Shown here: positions 18,131 through 27,960 of the stretch, piece by piece | Layout of the letters: each line of letters starts with the position of its first letter | How positions within the stretch are numbered: position 1 is the stretch's first letter | Source of the DNA: Aliiruegeria lutimaris | GTDB taxonomy: Bacteria > Pseudomonadota > Alphaproteobacteria > Rhodobacterales > Rhodobacteraceae | Direction: 5' to 3' | Length of the DNA stretch: 64,000 nucleotides | Assembly (NCBI RefSeq): GCF_900099935.1 | Contig: NZ_FNEK01000008.1 | Coordinates: forward strand, 46,780 to 110,779 | The notes under the pieces: generated by a model | What the model was told of the DNA's origin: nothing | Database searches by the model: none | The model's input: the letters and a program-made list of their open reading frames with translations, nothing else | Position numbers and translations under genes: made by a program

Positions 18131-18562
18131 TCAGTCTTCCGTGTCGAGTTCCTGGGCCAGGCGGAAACCGATCCGTCGTGCCTCTACAACTTCCGGCTGC
18201 TTGCGCAGCGCGCGCAGGATCACGTTGAGCTGGCTGACATGCTGGATGAGCTGGGTGCGGGTGCCGTCGGCGTCCGCGCCGTAGAAGGTGACGATGTCCG
18301 GGTCGAAATAGCCGATCCCCTCGATGCGCAGCACCCCTGCGCTGGCACCGGTGAAGCCCATGGCGATCTCGTGGTCGCTGTCCAGATGTTCCTCGAAATT
18401 CTTGATATAGAGGATCAGCCGCTCATAAGCCCATTTGGCCGGGCTTTTCTGTGCCACCGCCTTGCGGACATTCTCCGGGATCGGTTCGATCTCGACACTA
18501 CGGGTGTTCGGGTCTGCGTGCACCGCGCGGGCGCAGGGCGTGTCCTGCTCGTGTTCCGTCAT
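18131..18562 (-). CDS. DUF6173 family protein
   Basis: A 143-residue soluble protein of unknown function. The conserved-looking core is KSPAKWAYERLILYIKNFEE, HEIAMGFTGA and FYGADADGTRTQLIQHVSQLN. I recall this as the DUF6173 pattern but cannot check it here. It lies downstream of the MBL hydrolase on the same strand with a 27-bp gap. Confidence 0.65.
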   Translation of the reverse strand: MTEHEQDTPCARAVHADPNTRSVEIEPIPENVRKAVAQKSPAKWAYERLILYIKNFEEHLDSDHEIAMGFTGASAGVLRIEGIGYFDPDIVTFYGADADGTRTQLIQHVSQLNVILRALRKQPEVVEARRIGFRLAQELDTED

Positions 18563-18589
18563 CTCCGCTCCTCCTGTGCGGCGTTGCGC

Positions 18590-19633
18590 TCAGAGGCGTC
18601 GCCACAGCCAGGCGCCATCCTCCCGGCGCTCCCGCGTGACCAGCCTCTCGTTCAGCAGATGATTGAGGTGCCCGACGGATTCCACAAGGGCCAGCCCGTA
18701 TTCTGTCAGGCCAATCTCCCGCTTGAAGAGCGGTTTGAAGCAGTCATGCGCGGTACGCGGCTCCGAAAGATGCTCCAAAAGCCGCTCCAAGGCGCCGTGG
18801 TGATTCTGGATCAACTGCACCATGCGCGCCGGCAGGCCGGTATAGGGCAGCTTGTGGCCGGGCAGTACGAAATGGTCTTCGCGGGCGAAAGCGGCGAGCC
18901 GTTCACAGCTTTCCAGCCAGTCGCCCACCGGGTCCGCTGCCGGCTCGGTCGGGTAGACGCCGAGATTGGGCGATATCGAGGGCAGGAGCTGGTCGCCGCA
19001 CAGGACGAGATTGTCGTCCCTGCTCCAGAAGGTCGCGTGCTCGGCGGCATGTCCGTTGCCCATATGGATGTCCCAGTCCCGACCACCGATACGAATCGTG
19101 TCGCCTTCGACCAGCCGGGTGAAACCGAGCGGTATCGGGTAGACGCAATCGGAAAAGTTGAAAGGCCGGTCGGCAACGCGGCTCTCATAGATGAGTGGGT
19201 CCATCCCGGCCGCGCGATAAAAGGCCAGTGTCTCCTCCGGCCAGGTTTCCTGAACATCCAGCGTCAGCATCCGGGCATAGAGCCAGGTCGTGCGGCTCGT
19301 GGCCAGTTCTGCGCCGTGCTCGGACTGAAACCACCCCGCGAGCCCCACATGGTCCGGGTGGTGATGGGTCACGATCACCCGATTGACCGGCTTGCCGCCA
19401 AGCGGGCCGGCCATCAAGTCTCGCCAGATCGCGCGAATGGGCGCGCTGGACCAGCCGGTATCGACAACAGTCCAGCCATCGCCATCATCGAGCGCGAAGA
19501 TATTGACGTGATCGAGGGCCATCGGCAGCGGCAGGCGCATCCAGAGCACGCCCTCGGCGATCTCGATTGCCTCGCCCGTTCCCGGCGCGGTGTCGTGCGG
19601 ATAGCGCAAAGGGGCGTGGTTCCGTTTCAGCAT
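18590..19633 (-). CDS. MBL-fold metallo-hydrolase
   Basis: A 347-residue metallo-beta-lactamase-fold hydrolase. The dinuclear zinc motif HHHPDH is at residues 90-95 (H-x-H-x-D-H), with further ligands at GHAAEH and the Asp of CGDQLLP, and a late PGHKLPYTG histidine. The C-terminal winged-helix-like domain (EIGLTEYGLALVESVGHLNHLL) is typical of the subgroup linked to acyl-CoA or thioester metabolism. It lies 3 bp downstream of the acyl-CoA dehydrogenase gene, so a shared operon is likely. Confidence 0.88.
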   Translation of the reverse strand: MLKRNHAPLRYPHDTAPGTGEAIEIAEGVLWMRLPLPMALDHVNIFALDDGDGWTVVDTGWSSAPIRAIWRDLMAGPLGGKPVNRVIVTHHHPDHVGLAGWFQSEHGAELATSRTTWLYARMLTLDVQETWPEETLAFYRAAGMDPLIYESRVADRPFNFSDCVYPIPLGFTRLVEGDTIRIGGRDWDIHMGNGHAAEHATFWSRDDNLVLCGDQLLPSISPNLGVYPTEPAADPVGDWLESCERLAAFAREDHFVLPGHKLPYTGLPARMVQLIQNHHGALERLLEHLSEPRTAHDCFKPLFKREIGLTEYGLALVESVGHLNHLLNERLVTRERREDGAWLWRRL

Positions 19634-19636
19634 CGA

Positions 19637-21346
19637 TCAGACCGCTTCCAGTTCTTCGACGCTCATCGCGTAGAGCCCGTCGGCGCCGTCGCGCTGCTGG
19701 GCGATCAGCGATTCATGCTCCGGCAGGATGCGCTTGATGAAGAAGCGTGCGAGCTTGGTGCGCGGCCCTGCGCCGCCCTCGGCCATGGCCGCCATCAGGT
19801 GGTAATGCGCGCCGAGCACGCGGGCGAAGGCGCGCAGATAGGCAACACAGCCGGCAAAACGGTCCTGCATCTCCTGCTCCACCAGCCATTCCGTTGCCTC
19901 GCGGAAATTCTCGGCGGCGTTGAAGACCGGCTTGGCAAGCTCGGGCAGCGTGCCGCGCGCGGTTTCGGCGAAGGCCTCAACCTCGTCGAGCAGCGCATAG
20001 GCGGCGGCGCCGCCATCCATCATCTTGCGCGCCACGAGATCCATCGCCTGGATGCCGTTCGTGCCTTCGTAGATCTGGGCAACGCGGACATCGCGGGCGA
20101 ACTGGGCCGCGCCGGTCTCCTCGATGCACCCCATTCCGCCATGGACCTGTACGCCCAACTGCGCGACCTCGTGGCCGATATCGGTGCCGTGCGCCTTGGA
20201 GATCGGGGTGAGCAGCGCAGCGCGCGCAGTCCATTCCTCGTCGCCGGTCGCGTGACCCATGTCGATGGCAACGGCATTGGCCAGCGCGATGGCGCGGGCG
20301 GCAAAGGTTTCGGCCTTCATCGTCATCAACATGCGGCGCACATCGGGGAACTCGATGATCATGCCGGTGCCGCCGACCCGGCCCTGCTTGCGCTCCCGCG
20401 CGTATTCGATGGCCTTCTGGGTCGCCGCTTCCGCGATACCGATGCCCTGCGCGGCCACGCCGAGCCGGGCGTTGTTCATCATCGTGAACATCGCTGCCAT
20501 GCCACCATGCTCCTCGCCCACGAGCCAGCCCTTGGCGCCGTTGAACTCCATGACACAGGTGGGCGAGCCGTGAATGCCGAGCTTGTGCTCGACGGAGACG
20601 ACCTTGAGGCTGTTGGCGACGCCCGGAACGCCGGTCTCGTCCGGCAGATCGCGCGGCACCATGAAGAGCGAGATGCCCTTGGTGCCGGGCTTGCCATCGG
20701 GCAGGCGGGCGAGAACGAGGTGGCAGACATTGCTGACGAAATCGCAATCGCCCCAGGTGATGAAGATCTTCTGTCCGGTAATCGCGTAAGTGCCGTCCTC
20801 GTTGCGCTCGGCCCGGCTGACAAGCGCGCCCACATCCGAGCCCGCACCGCTCTCGGTCAGGTTCATCGTGCCGGACCACTCGCCGGAGATCAGCTTGGGC
20901 AGGTAGAGTTCCTTGAGCTCGTCGCTGGCATGGGCCGCGAGCGCCTCGATCTGGCCCTGCGTCAGCAGCGGGTTGAGTTGCAACGAAAGGTTGGCGGAGG
21001 ACATCATGTCGTTGATCGCCGTTTGCAGTGCCACCGGCAGCCCCATGCCGCCATGCTCCACCGGCGCCGACACACAGACCCAGCCGCCTTCCGCGATCGC
21101 CCGGTAGGCTTCGGCGAAACCCGGCGCAGCGCGCACGCGGCCGTTCTCCAGCACCGAGTGGTGCTCGTCCCCGGCGCGGTTACCCGGGGCGATGATCTCG
21201 GCACAGAGCTTGCCGGCCTCCGACAGGATGGCCTCGGTCATGTCCCGGTCGGCATCGGCGAACAGCTCCGTCGCGCGGAGCTGGTCAAGGCCGACGATTT
21301 TTTCGAGGAGGAACTGGATATCGGACAGGGGTGCTTTGAATGGCAT
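19637..21346 (-). CDS. acyl-CoA dehydrogenase, DmdC-like long form
   Basis: A 569-residue flavoprotein with the extended C-terminal domain of the DmdC-like subfamily, longer than the usual 380-residue enzymes. FAD and substrate motifs include LTESGAGSDVGAL, ITGQKIFITWGD, NNARLGVAAQG and the catalytic-Glu segment QIYEGTNGIQAMDL. Electrons would go via ETF to the ETF-QO at 10706-12358. Related enzymes oxidise 3-methylmercaptopropionyl-CoA (from DMSP) or medium-chain acyl-CoA; the substrate cannot be told from sequence. It is the first gene of a pair with the MBL hydrolase. Confidence 0.9.
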   Translation of the reverse strand: MPFKAPLSDIQFLLEKIVGLDQLRATELFADADRDMTEAILSEAGKLCAEIIAPGNRAGDEHHSVLENGRVRAAPGFAEAYRAIAEGGWVCVSAPVEHGGMGLPVALQTAINDMMSSANLSLQLNPLLTQGQIEALAAHASDELKELYLPKLISGEWSGTMNLTESGAGSDVGALVSRAERNEDGTYAITGQKIFITWGDCDFVSNVCHLVLARLPDGKPGTKGISLFMVPRDLPDETGVPGVANSLKVVSVEHKLGIHGSPTCVMEFNGAKGWLVGEEHGGMAAMFTMMNNARLGVAAQGIGIAEAATQKAIEYARERKQGRVGGTGMIIEFPDVRRMLMTMKAETFAARAIALANAVAIDMGHATGDEEWTARAALLTPISKAHGTDIGHEVAQLGVQVHGGMGCIEETGAAQFARDVRVAQIYEGTNGIQAMDLVARKMMDGGAAAYALLDEVEAFAETARGTLPELAKPVFNAAENFREATEWLVEQEMQDRFAGCVAYLRAFARVLGAHYHLMAAMAEGGAGPRTKLARFFIKRILPEHESLIAQQRDGADGLYAMSVEELEAV

Positions 21347-21470
21347 TGGGGTCTCCTCACACTTGCAGCCTTGGCACGGCGCGGCCGAGGGCGTATCACC
21401 CGTGGCTCAGAATTCAGGTTAGCCGGTGCTGCATTGCGGCACAAAGACGGACGCAGCGTCACGAGATCGT

Positions 21471-22418
21471 ATGAGCAAAGAAACCGAACGTCTCAAGCCC
21501 GATCCGGAGGGGATAGCACGTGCTTGCACGCTGCTGGAAGCCGGAGAACTGGTCGCCTTTCCGACGGAAACGGTCTACGGGCTGGGCGCCGATGCTCGGC
21601 AGGGCGAAGCGGTGGCACGGATTTTCGACGCCAAGGGGCGACCGCGTTTCAACCCGCTGATCGTGCATGTGGCAGATCTGGAGATGGCACGCCGATACGG
21701 TGCGTTCGGCACGGACGCGTTGGCGCTGGCCGACGCGTTCTGGCCCGGGCCGCTGACGCTGGTCGTTCCGATTCGGCCGGAGGCGGGCTTGTCCGAACTG
21801 GTGTCTGCCGGTCTGGACACTGTCGGCATCCGGGTGCCGCGCGGCGAGGTGGCCCAGGCGCTGCTGCGCCGGTTCGACGGGCCGGTGGCCGCGCCCTCGG
21901 CGAATCTTTCTGGCAAGATCAGCCCTACCCGCGCGGAACATGTGCTGGACGGGCTGGACGGCCGGATCGCGGCGGTGCTCGACGGCGGGCCCGCCGAAGT
22001 AGGCGTGGAGTCGACGATCATCGGGTGTTTCGATCATCCCCGCATGCTGCGTCCGGGCGGGCTTCCGGCCGAGATCGCAGAGCAGGCGCTCGGCCGCCCG
22101 CTGGCACATGCGCCTGTGGGCGATACGCCGAATGCGCCCGGCCAGTTAAGCTCCCACTACGCGCCCGACGCGGCGGTGCGGCTGGATGCGCGCGCGGCGC
22201 ATCCGGGGGAGACGCTTATCGGCTTCGGGCCGGGATGCGATGGGGCGGCGCTGAACCTGTCGCGCTCCGCTGACCTCGTGGAGGCCGCTGCGAACCTGTT
22301 CCAATATCTGCGGGAGGCCGACAAACTCGGCCAGCCGATCGCTGTCGCCCCGATTCCGCATCACGGTCTCGGGGTTGCGATCAATGACCGGCTGAAACGC
22401 GCAGCCCATCCGAGATAA
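21471..22418 (+). CDS. tsaC: L-threonylcarbamoyladenylate synthase (Sua5 type)
   Basis: A 315-residue enzyme making threonylcarbamoyl-AMP from threonine, bicarbonate and ATP, the first step of the t6A37 modification of ANN-decoding tRNAs. The YrdC domain shows AFPTETVYGLGADA, KGRPRFNPLIVHV and SANLSGKISPT. A C-terminal Sua5 domain follows the linker near residue 210 (GQLSSHYAP). The start is MSKETE at 21471. It diverges from the acyl-CoA dehydrogenase gene. Confidence 0.93.
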   Translation: MSKETERLKPDPEGIARACTLLEAGELVAFPTETVYGLGADARQGEAVARIFDAKGRPRFNPLIVHVADLEMARRYGAFGTDALALADAFWPGPLTLVVPIRPEAGLSELVSAGLDTVGIRVPRGEVAQALLRRFDGPVAAPSANLSGKISPTRAEHVLDGLDGRIAAVLDGGPAEVGVESTIIGCFDHPRMLRPGGLPAEIAEQALGRPLAHAPVGDTPNAPGQLSSHYAPDAAVRLDARAAHPGETLIGFGPGCDGAALNLSRSADLVEAAANLFQYLREADKLGQPIAVAPIPHHGLGVAINDRLKRAAHPR

Positions 22419-22561
22419 TTCCGGGGCGGGGGCGCTCCCGCCCACGACCTGCGCGCTGCCGCGCTTGTCCGCGGTTGGGGGTGGCCGCGCCTGCGGCGCG
22501 GTGATCTGGATGGAAACCGGGTCCGGCCGGGAGAAGGCGCCGTGCCAGTGCCGATGATAGC

Positions 22562-23026
22562 TCAGGTGGCGCTTCGTTTGTCCATGTCCAGAGAGACGTC
22601 GTTGGGCTCAGAACCCTGCAGGAGTTCCGAGGCCAGGGACGTTTTCTCCAAACCAAGAAAGCCGAGCGCTTCGGAAAGCGATCCGAACAGACATACGTTC
22701 ATCCTGTCGCTTTGAGAGCAAACGGTCTCGAATATCCTGGCGATACCGAAAGCCGTCTCATCATCGGCGTAGAGCGCGATTTTGAAAGGACTGTCCTGCG
22801 TGCTGTGGCGCTCGATCAGGCGGTCGCGCAGGGCCATGATATCGGCCAGCCCCATCCCCGTCCCGGTCAGGCCACGAAAATCCAACAGGGTCGGGATGCC
22901 GTGATAGAACCCGCTCACCAAAGGCCCCTTCGTATACTGCTCCCGGGCGTCCTCCAGAGAGAGGTATCCGTAGAAACGAACATGCTGGAGGTCCGGAGAT
23001 TGATAGATCACAGAAGAAGCGGTCAT
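22562..23026 (-). CDS. hypothetical protein, possibly SpoIIAA/STAS-like
   Basis: A 154-residue protein of unknown function. The layout (VRFYGYLSLEDAREQY, then TLLDFRGLTGTGMGLADIMALRDRL and KIALYADDETAFGIARIF) resembles the alternating strand-helix pattern of SpoIIAA-like domains, with no decisive motif. I start at MTASSV (23026), where the domain begins. A GTG at 23146 would add 40 residues of non-domain-like sequence and lacks a ribosome binding site. An A/T-rich promoter-like stretch lies at 23150-23175. It stands alone. Confidence 0.55.
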   Translation of the reverse strand: MTASSVIYQSPDLQHVRFYGYLSLEDAREQYTKGPLVSGFYHGIPTLLDFRGLTGTGMGLADIMALRDRLIERHSTQDSPFKIALYADDETAFGIARIFETVCSQSDRMNVCLFGSLSEALGFLGLEKTSLASELLQGSEPNDVSLDMDKRSAT

Positions 23027-23193
23027 GGGCACCAGGGCGTAATGGGCGGTTTCCCGCCGACTACATCCGATCTCGCGTGGAGAGGTAACTACGCCGATAA
23101 CAGTTCTGCGCCGGTGTTGCCCGAAGGACAGCAATTCCAGCTCCACAGAATTATTTGTTAAGCTTTATTAATGACTTGTTGTCCGGATTCCGG

Positions 23194-23754
23194 TTATGAG
23201 CCTTCGCCTGCGAGCCGATTCAGGATGGCGAGGGCGCTCTCGCTGTCCCAATGCGCGTCCCCGATGAGCCGGCCGACCTCCGCACCTTCCGGATTCACGA
23301 TCACCGTCACTGGCAGGCCCATCACGCCCATCTGGCGGGCGAGTTGCTGCTGCGGATCGCGGTAGAGAGGAAGGTTGTCCACGCCGATCTCGTCAAAGAA
23401 TTTCCGGATCGCGGGGACATGGTTGCGCCCCGTGGCAACGGTGACCACTTCGACCGGTTTGCCCTCCATCGCGGTCTGGAGGTTGGCCAGCGTCGGCATT
23501 TCCTTGCGGCAGGGGGCACACCAGGTGGCCCAGAAATTCACCACCAGCCAGTTGCCTGCGTGATCGGAGAGGCTCTTGGGCGCATCGGAGAGGTCGACGA
23601 TCCCGACATCCGGAATCGGGCGCGGCTCCTCGTGCAACACAAGCTTTTTCATGTCGCCTTCGCGCAACGCGGCCACGTCCGCCATGTCGGCCAGCGCCGG
23701 ATTTGCCAAGAGCGCGAGGCCCGTATAGACCATCGCGGCCAACAAGTTCTTCAT
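23194..23754 (-). CDS. tlpA: TlpA-family thiol:disulfide oxidoreductase
   Basis: A 186-residue periplasmic thioredoxin-fold protein. It has an N-terminal signal peptide ([22 protein letters not shown]) and the redox motif WCAPC within [15 protein letters not shown]. The cis-proline is in [12 protein letters not shown]. Members reduce or isomerise disulfides, often for cytochrome c or oxidase assembly. The gene diverges from argH with only 25 bp between the starts, so promoters must overlap. Confidence 0.92.
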   Translation of the reverse strand: MKNLLAAMVYTGLALLANPALADMADVAALREGDMKKLVLHEEPRPIPDVGIVDLSDAPKSLSDHAGNWLVVNFWATWCAPCRKEMPTLANLQTAMEGKPVEVVTVATGRNHVPAIRKFFDEIGVDNLPLYRDPQQQLARQMGVMGLPVTVIVNPEGAEVGRLIGDAHWDSESALAILNRLAGEGS

Positions 23755-23779
23755 AGACTATCCTTTCGGGGTCCAGATC

Positions 23780-25180
23780 ATGACCGATGCCAAACAACAG
23801 GCCGCCAACCAGATGTGGGGCGGACGCTTTTCCACCGGGGTCGATGCTATCATGGAGGCGATCAACGCCTCGATCGATTTCGACCGCCGACTGGCCCGAC
23901 AGGATGTCGAGGGCTCCCGCGCCCACGCCGCGATGCTGGCAGCGCAGGGCATCATCTCGGATATAGACGCGGAGGCCATTCGGGAAGGCCTTCTCACGGT
24001 CTTGTCAGAAATCGAAAGCGGCAATTTCGAATTTTCCAAGGCGCTGGAGGACATTCACATGAATGTCGAGGCGCGCTTGAAAGCGCTGATCGGCGAACCA
24101 GCCGGGCGTCTGCACACGGCGCGGAGCCGCAACGATCAAGTCGCGACCGATTTCAAGCTTTGGGTGCGGGACCAGTATGATGCCGCGATATCCGGGGTGG
24201 AGGCGCTGCAAAAGGCGCTGGTCGGGCAGGCCGAGGCCGGGGCCGACTGGGTCATGCCCGGCTTCACGCACCTGCAGGTGGCGCAGCCGGTGACATGGGG
24301 CCACCACATGCTGGCTTATGTCGAGATGCTGGGCCGCGACGCGAGCCGCCTGCGCGATGCGCGCGCGCGGATGAACGAATGTCCCTTGGGGGCGGCTGCG
24401 CTGGCAGGCACCTCCTTCCCGATCGACCGCCACATGACGGCGGAAGCGCTCGGCTTCGACCGGCCGGCGGCGAATTCGCTCGACGCGGTGGCGGACCGGG
24501 ATTTCGCGCTGGAATTCCTCTCCTGCGCCTCGATCTGTGCGATGCATCTGAGCCGGCTGGCCGAAGAGCTGGTGATCTGGTCCTCGGCTCAGTTCCGTTT
24601 CGTGACGCTCTCGGACGCCTTCTCTACCGGCTCTTCGATCATGCCGCAGAAGAAGAACCCCGATGCCGCCGAGCTGATCCGGGCCAAGATCGGCCGGATC
24701 ATGGGCGCAATGGTGGGGCTTTTCACGGTGATGAAGGGGCTGCCGCTGACCTATTCCAAGGACATGCAGGAGGACAAGGAACAGGTTTTCGACGCGGCTG
24801 ACAGCCTGATGCTGGCGCTGGCGGCGATGACCGGGATGGTGACGGATATGTCCGCCAACCGGGCCGAGCTGGAAGTGGCGGCGGCGAGCGGTTTTTCAAC
24901 CGCGACCGATCTGGCCGACTGGCTTGTTCGCGAGTTGGGCTTGCCGTTCCGCGATGCGCATCACGTGACCGGTTCGCTGGTTGCCATGGCCGAGGGGCAG
25001 GGCTGTGACCTTCCTGAGCTGACACTGGAGCAGATGAAGTCGGTGCATGAGGGCATTACAGAGGGCGTTTTCTCCGTTCTCGGCGTGCAGAACTCGGTTG
25101 CCAGCCGCAAATCCTATGGTGGGACCTCGCCTAAGCGGGTGCGCGAGCAGGTTGCGCTTTGGCAGGAGCGTCTTGGGTGA
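23780..25180 (+). CDS. argH: argininosuccinate lyase
   Basis: A 466-residue enzyme of the fumarase/aspartase superfamily that cleaves argininosuccinate to arginine and fumarate, the last step of arginine synthesis. Signatures are [30 protein letters not shown], the signature loop [12 protein letters not shown] with the catalytic serine, and the C-terminal [10 protein letters not shown]. The length is standard. The stop overlaps the GTG start of the next lipoprotein gene (GTGA). Confidence 0.97.
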   Translation: MTDAKQQAANQMWGGRFSTGVDAIMEAINASIDFDRRLARQDVEGSRAHAAMLAAQGIISDIDAEAIREGLLTVLSEIESGNFEFSKALEDIHMNVEARLKALIGEPAGRLHTARSRNDQVATDFKLWVRDQYDAAISGVEALQKALVGQAEAGADWVMPGFTHLQVAQPVTWGHHMLAYVEMLGRDASRLRDARARMNECPLGAAALAGTSFPIDRHMTAEALGFDRPAANSLDAVADRDFALEFLSCASICAMHLSRLAEELVIWSSAQFRFVTLSDAFSTGSSIMPQKKNPDAAELIRAKIGRIMGAMVGLFTVMKGLPLTYSKDMQEDKEQVFDAADSLMLALAAMTGMVTDMSANRAELEVAAASGFSTATDLADWLVRELGLPFRDAHHVTGSLVAMAEGQGCDLPELTLEQMKSVHEGITEGVFSVLGVQNSVASRKSYGGTSPKRVREQVALWQERLG

Positions 25181-25485
25181 AGGCGGTCGCCGCGATTTTC
25201 CTGCTGGTGGTGCTGGCCGGTTGTGCGCCGCCGCGCGCGTATCCAACGGGTGGTGTCGCGGTGAACACTGCCGGAAATACCTCGGCCGTTGCCGGCGTGA
25301 ATACCGGTCGGGTGGCCGTCGGGGCGAATACGAATGGCGATGTCGGCGTTGCCGTCAACGTCGTGGACCGGCCGAATGTGGACGTGACGGTTGGAACCGG
25401 AGGGTCTTCGGTGGCGGTGGGCAATGGGCCGGTTCGTGTCGGGGTCGGCACCGGTGGCAGAAGAGGATTGGCATTATGGTTCTGA
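25177..25485 (+). CDS. small lipoprotein, Gly/Val/Asn-rich
   Basis: A 102-residue protein with a lipobox (VVLAGC; cysteine at residue 16) and a mature part made of near-repeats of G, V, N and T ([33 protein letters not shown]). This could form a beta-rich surface structure. The GTG start overlaps the argH stop by the GTGA arrangement and has CAGGAG upstream, which indicates coupled translation. Function unknown. Confidence 0.65.
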   Translation: MKAVAAIFLLVVLAGCAPPRAYPTGGVAVNTAGNTSAVAGVNTGRVAVGANTNGDVGVAVNVVDRPNVDVTVGTGGSSVAVGNGPVRVGVGTGGRRGLALWF

Positions 25486-25667
25486 CTAGATTGGTTGTTG
25501 GGCTGGTCCTGCTGGGATTCGTGGCGGGGTGCGGCGCGGATGGAGCGCCTTTGCCGCCCGATGATCGGGAACGACCGCAGTCGGGGATAACCCTCTCTGG
25601 CAAGATGCAAGTCGGCGTGGCTAGCGGACCGGACGGCACGCGCACCGTGAGCCGAATCACCAACTGA
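25476..25667 (+). CDS. LptM-like small lipoprotein
   Basis: A 63-residue lipoprotein with signal LVLLGFVAGC and a mature start CGADGAPLPPDD that resembles the CGxxGPLxPP motif of LptM (YifL), a partner of the outer-membrane LPS translocon. It overlaps the preceding lipoprotein gene by 10 bp in another frame. In many proteobacteria a gene of this type lies beside lysA, as here, although an acyltransferase gene on the other strand now separates them. The identity is inferred from motif and neighbourhood. Confidence 0.65.
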   Translation: MVLTRLVVGLVLLGFVAGCGADGAPLPPDDRERPQSGITLSGKMQVGVASGPDGTRTVSRITN

Positions 25668-25689
25668 GCATCGGGCGCGTGGTGGCGGT

Positions 25690-26409
25690 CTAGTTGATCA
25701 GGCCGTCATGTCCCATGAGCAGGTCGGCTTCGAGCGTGAGCGCGTCGAGATCGGCCTGAAGCTTCAGGCGCATCGCTTCGCGGGTCTCGGGATCGATTCT
25801 CTTGGGGATCTCCACGTCCCATTTGCGATACATCATCACCCCGCGCCCGCCGGGTTTCGGCAGCATCAGGTCGTCCCAGCTGTTGATGGTGCGGTATTTC
25901 TCGACCGAGTTTGTATAGAGCCAGATCGGCGCGCCGGTGAGCCGGGCCCAGTCGATCGGCATCGCCTTGGCGATGCGCTTGGGGCCCTCGGGGCCGTCGA
26001 TGGCAAATCCGATGGTGGTGCCGGCGCGCATCATGCGCGCGACTTGCAGCGAGGCGCCGGTGTTGTTCTTGCGGTCCTTCATCGGCATCGTGTCGAGGCC
26101 GAAATTGCGCATAATCCGGCCAACGATGCGGCCGGGAATGGCGGCGGAGGTGATGACGCAATAGGGCGACCAGGCCGGGTCCCAGCCGCGGGCGGCCATG
26201 GCTAGCCGGCCGTGCCAGAGCGCGAAGATGATCGGCTTGCCGCCGGCGACGGCCTCGATCACGTCGTCGCGGCCGTGAAATTCCCAGTCCGTACGCTGAT
26301 AGACCTTTTCGAGATGGCGCGAGATCAGCCGGGCAGCCGTGCCGGAGACGGCGTCGCTCATGGCCGCCGTTTCGAGCTTCTTGCGGATTTTCTTCTCGAT
26401 GGACGCCAT
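25690..26409 (-). CDS. lysophospholipid acyltransferase-like protein (DUF374)
   Basis: A 239-residue protein of the DUF374 group of LPLAT-related acyltransferases. It shows the HX4D-like block ALWHGRLAMAARG (degenerate relative to classical PlsC) and GTTIGFAIDGPEGPKRIAK, the likely substrate-binding loop. Members act on lipid A or lysophospholipids; the exact role is unknown. The start is MASIEKK at 26409. It sits on the opposite strand between the LptM-like gene and lysA. Confidence 0.83.
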   Translation of the reverse strand: MASIEKKIRKKLETAAMSDAVSGTAARLISRHLEKVYQRTDWEFHGRDDVIEAVAGGKPIIFALWHGRLAMAARGWDPAWSPYCVITSAAIPGRIVGRIMRNFGLDTMPMKDRKNNTGASLQVARMMRAGTTIGFAIDGPEGPKRIAKAMPIDWARLTGAPIWLYTNSVEKYRTINSWDDLMLPKPGGRGVMMYRKWDVEIPKRIDPETREAMRLKLQADLDALTLEADLLMGHDGLIN

Positions 26410-26643
26410 CAGGCCAGCTCCCCGTTCTCCGGATGATTGTCTGGCAGCGGCAGGCGGTTGCGACAAGGCTTTCGGGCGGCCACCGCCGGCACCTGTTACC
26501 AAAATGCGGCGCGTTCCGCGCCACGCCTTCTGCCTCGCCCCTTGCGGGGCTCAGGCGGTGCTGGTGGAGGGGACTGCCGGATTGCCCTGCGCTGCGGCTG
26601 TGGTAAGAGCGTCGCTTGACTCAACTGGCCCGGAGTGTGGCGC

Positions 26644-27912
26644 ATGGATCATTTTCTGTATCGCGACGGTGCGCTATTCGCCGAGGACGTGCCGGTCAGC
26701 GAGATCGCGGCCAGCGTGGGTACGCCGTTCTACTGCTATTCAACCGCCACGCTGACGCGGCATTTCCGGCTGTTCGACGAGGCGCTGGAGCCGCTCGATC
26801 ACCTCGTATGTTTCGCGATGAAATCCAATTCCAACCAGGCGATCCTGAAGACACTTGCCGAACTGGGTGCAGGCATGGACGTGGTCTCGGGCGGGGAATA
26901 TGCGCGGGCGAAGGCGGCGGGCGTGCCGGGCGACAAGATCGTGTTTTCCGGGGTCGGCAAGACCGCGACGGAGATGCGCGCCGCGCTTGAAGGCGGCATC
27001 CGGCAGTTCAACGTCGAGAGCGAGCCGGAGATGGAGTTGCTCAACGCTGTGGCGCTTTCCATGGGCGTGGTGGCGCCGGTGGCGATCCGGATCAACCCGG
27101 ACGTCGATGCCCGCACCCATGCCAAGATCGCGACCGGCAAGTCCGAAAACAAGTTCGGTATTCCGATCGCGCGCGCCAGGAAGGTTTACGCCCGTGCCGC
27201 GTCCCTGCCCGGTCTGGAGGTGACGGGGATCGATGTGCATATCGGCTCGCAACTGACCGAGCTGGAGCCGTTCGAGCAGGCCTACAAGAAGGTGGCCGAG
27301 CTGACGGAGGCGCTGCGGGACGAGGGGCACGAAATCCGGCGGCTCGATCTGGGCGGCGGGCTTGGCATTCCCTATACGCGCAGCAACGAGGCGCCGCCGC
27401 TTCCGAGCGAATATGGCGACTTGATCAAGCGCACGCTCGGCCATCTGGGCTGCGAGGTGGAGATCGAGCCGGGGCGGCTGATCTCCGGCAATGCGGGGAT
27501 CATGGTCAGTGCGGTGATCTATGTGAAAAACGGCGAAGGGCGGGATTTCCTGATCGTCGACGGGGCGATGAACGATCTCGTGCGCCCCTCCATGTACGAT
27601 GCTCACCACGATATCATCCCGGTGAAGGAGCCCGAGCCGGGCACTGCACAGGCGCCCATCGATATCGTCGGCCCGGTCTGCGAGAGCGGTGATACCTTTG
27701 CGAAACAACGCCATATGCCGCCGCTGGTCTCGGGCGACCTGGTGGCCTTCCGCTCTGCCGGGGCCTATGGCGCGGTGATGTCCTCGGAATACAATTCGCG
27801 TCCGCTGATTCCCGAAGTTTTGGTGAACGGGGATCAATTCGCCGTCATCCGGCCACGTCCGACCTTTGACGAAATGATCTCGCGCGATAACATTCCCGAG
27901 TGGCTCTTGTAA
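26644..27912 (+). CDS. lysA: diaminopimelate decarboxylase
   Basis: A 422-residue PLP enzyme that decarboxylates meso-diaminopimelate to L-lysine. The PLP lysine is K60 in CFAMKSNSNQ. HIGSQL, DLGGGLGIPY, EIEPGRLISGNAG, VCESGDTF and the C-terminal GAYGAVMSSEYNSRP complete the fold-III barrel and active site. The start at 26644 (MDHFLY) is preceded by a ribosome binding site region with GGAG-like bases. The TIGR02302 gene follows 48 bp later. Confidence 0.97.
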   Translation: MDHFLYRDGALFAEDVPVSEIAASVGTPFYCYSTATLTRHFRLFDEALEPLDHLVCFAMKSNSNQAILKTLAELGAGMDVVSGGEYARAKAAGVPGDKIVFSGVGKTATEMRAALEGGIRQFNVESEPEMELLNAVALSMGVVAPVAIRINPDVDARTHAKIATGKSENKFGIPIARARKVYARAASLPGLEVTGIDVHIGSQLTELEPFEQAYKKVAELTEALRDEGHEIRRLDLGGGLGIPYTRSNEAPPLPSEYGDLIKRTLGHLGCEVEIEPGRLISGNAGIMVSAVIYVKNGEGRDFLIVDGAMNDLVRPSMYDAHHDIIPVKEPEPGTAQAPIDIVGPVCESGDTFAKQRHMPPLVSGDLVAFRSAGAYGAVMSSEYNSRPLIPEVLVNGDQFAVIRPRPTFDEMISRDNIPEWLL

Positions 27913-27960
27913 CAAAGCCACCCTCTGGCCTGCGGAGTGCGGGCTGCCGAAAGGATCGGG

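Noticed and set aside
18239..22273. A 1344-codon open frame on the plus strand
   Set aside because: It lies antisense to the MBL hydrolase and acyl-CoA dehydrogenase and runs through TsaC in another frame. The composition is Arg/Gly/Ala-rich with no family, typical of GC-rich shadow frames.
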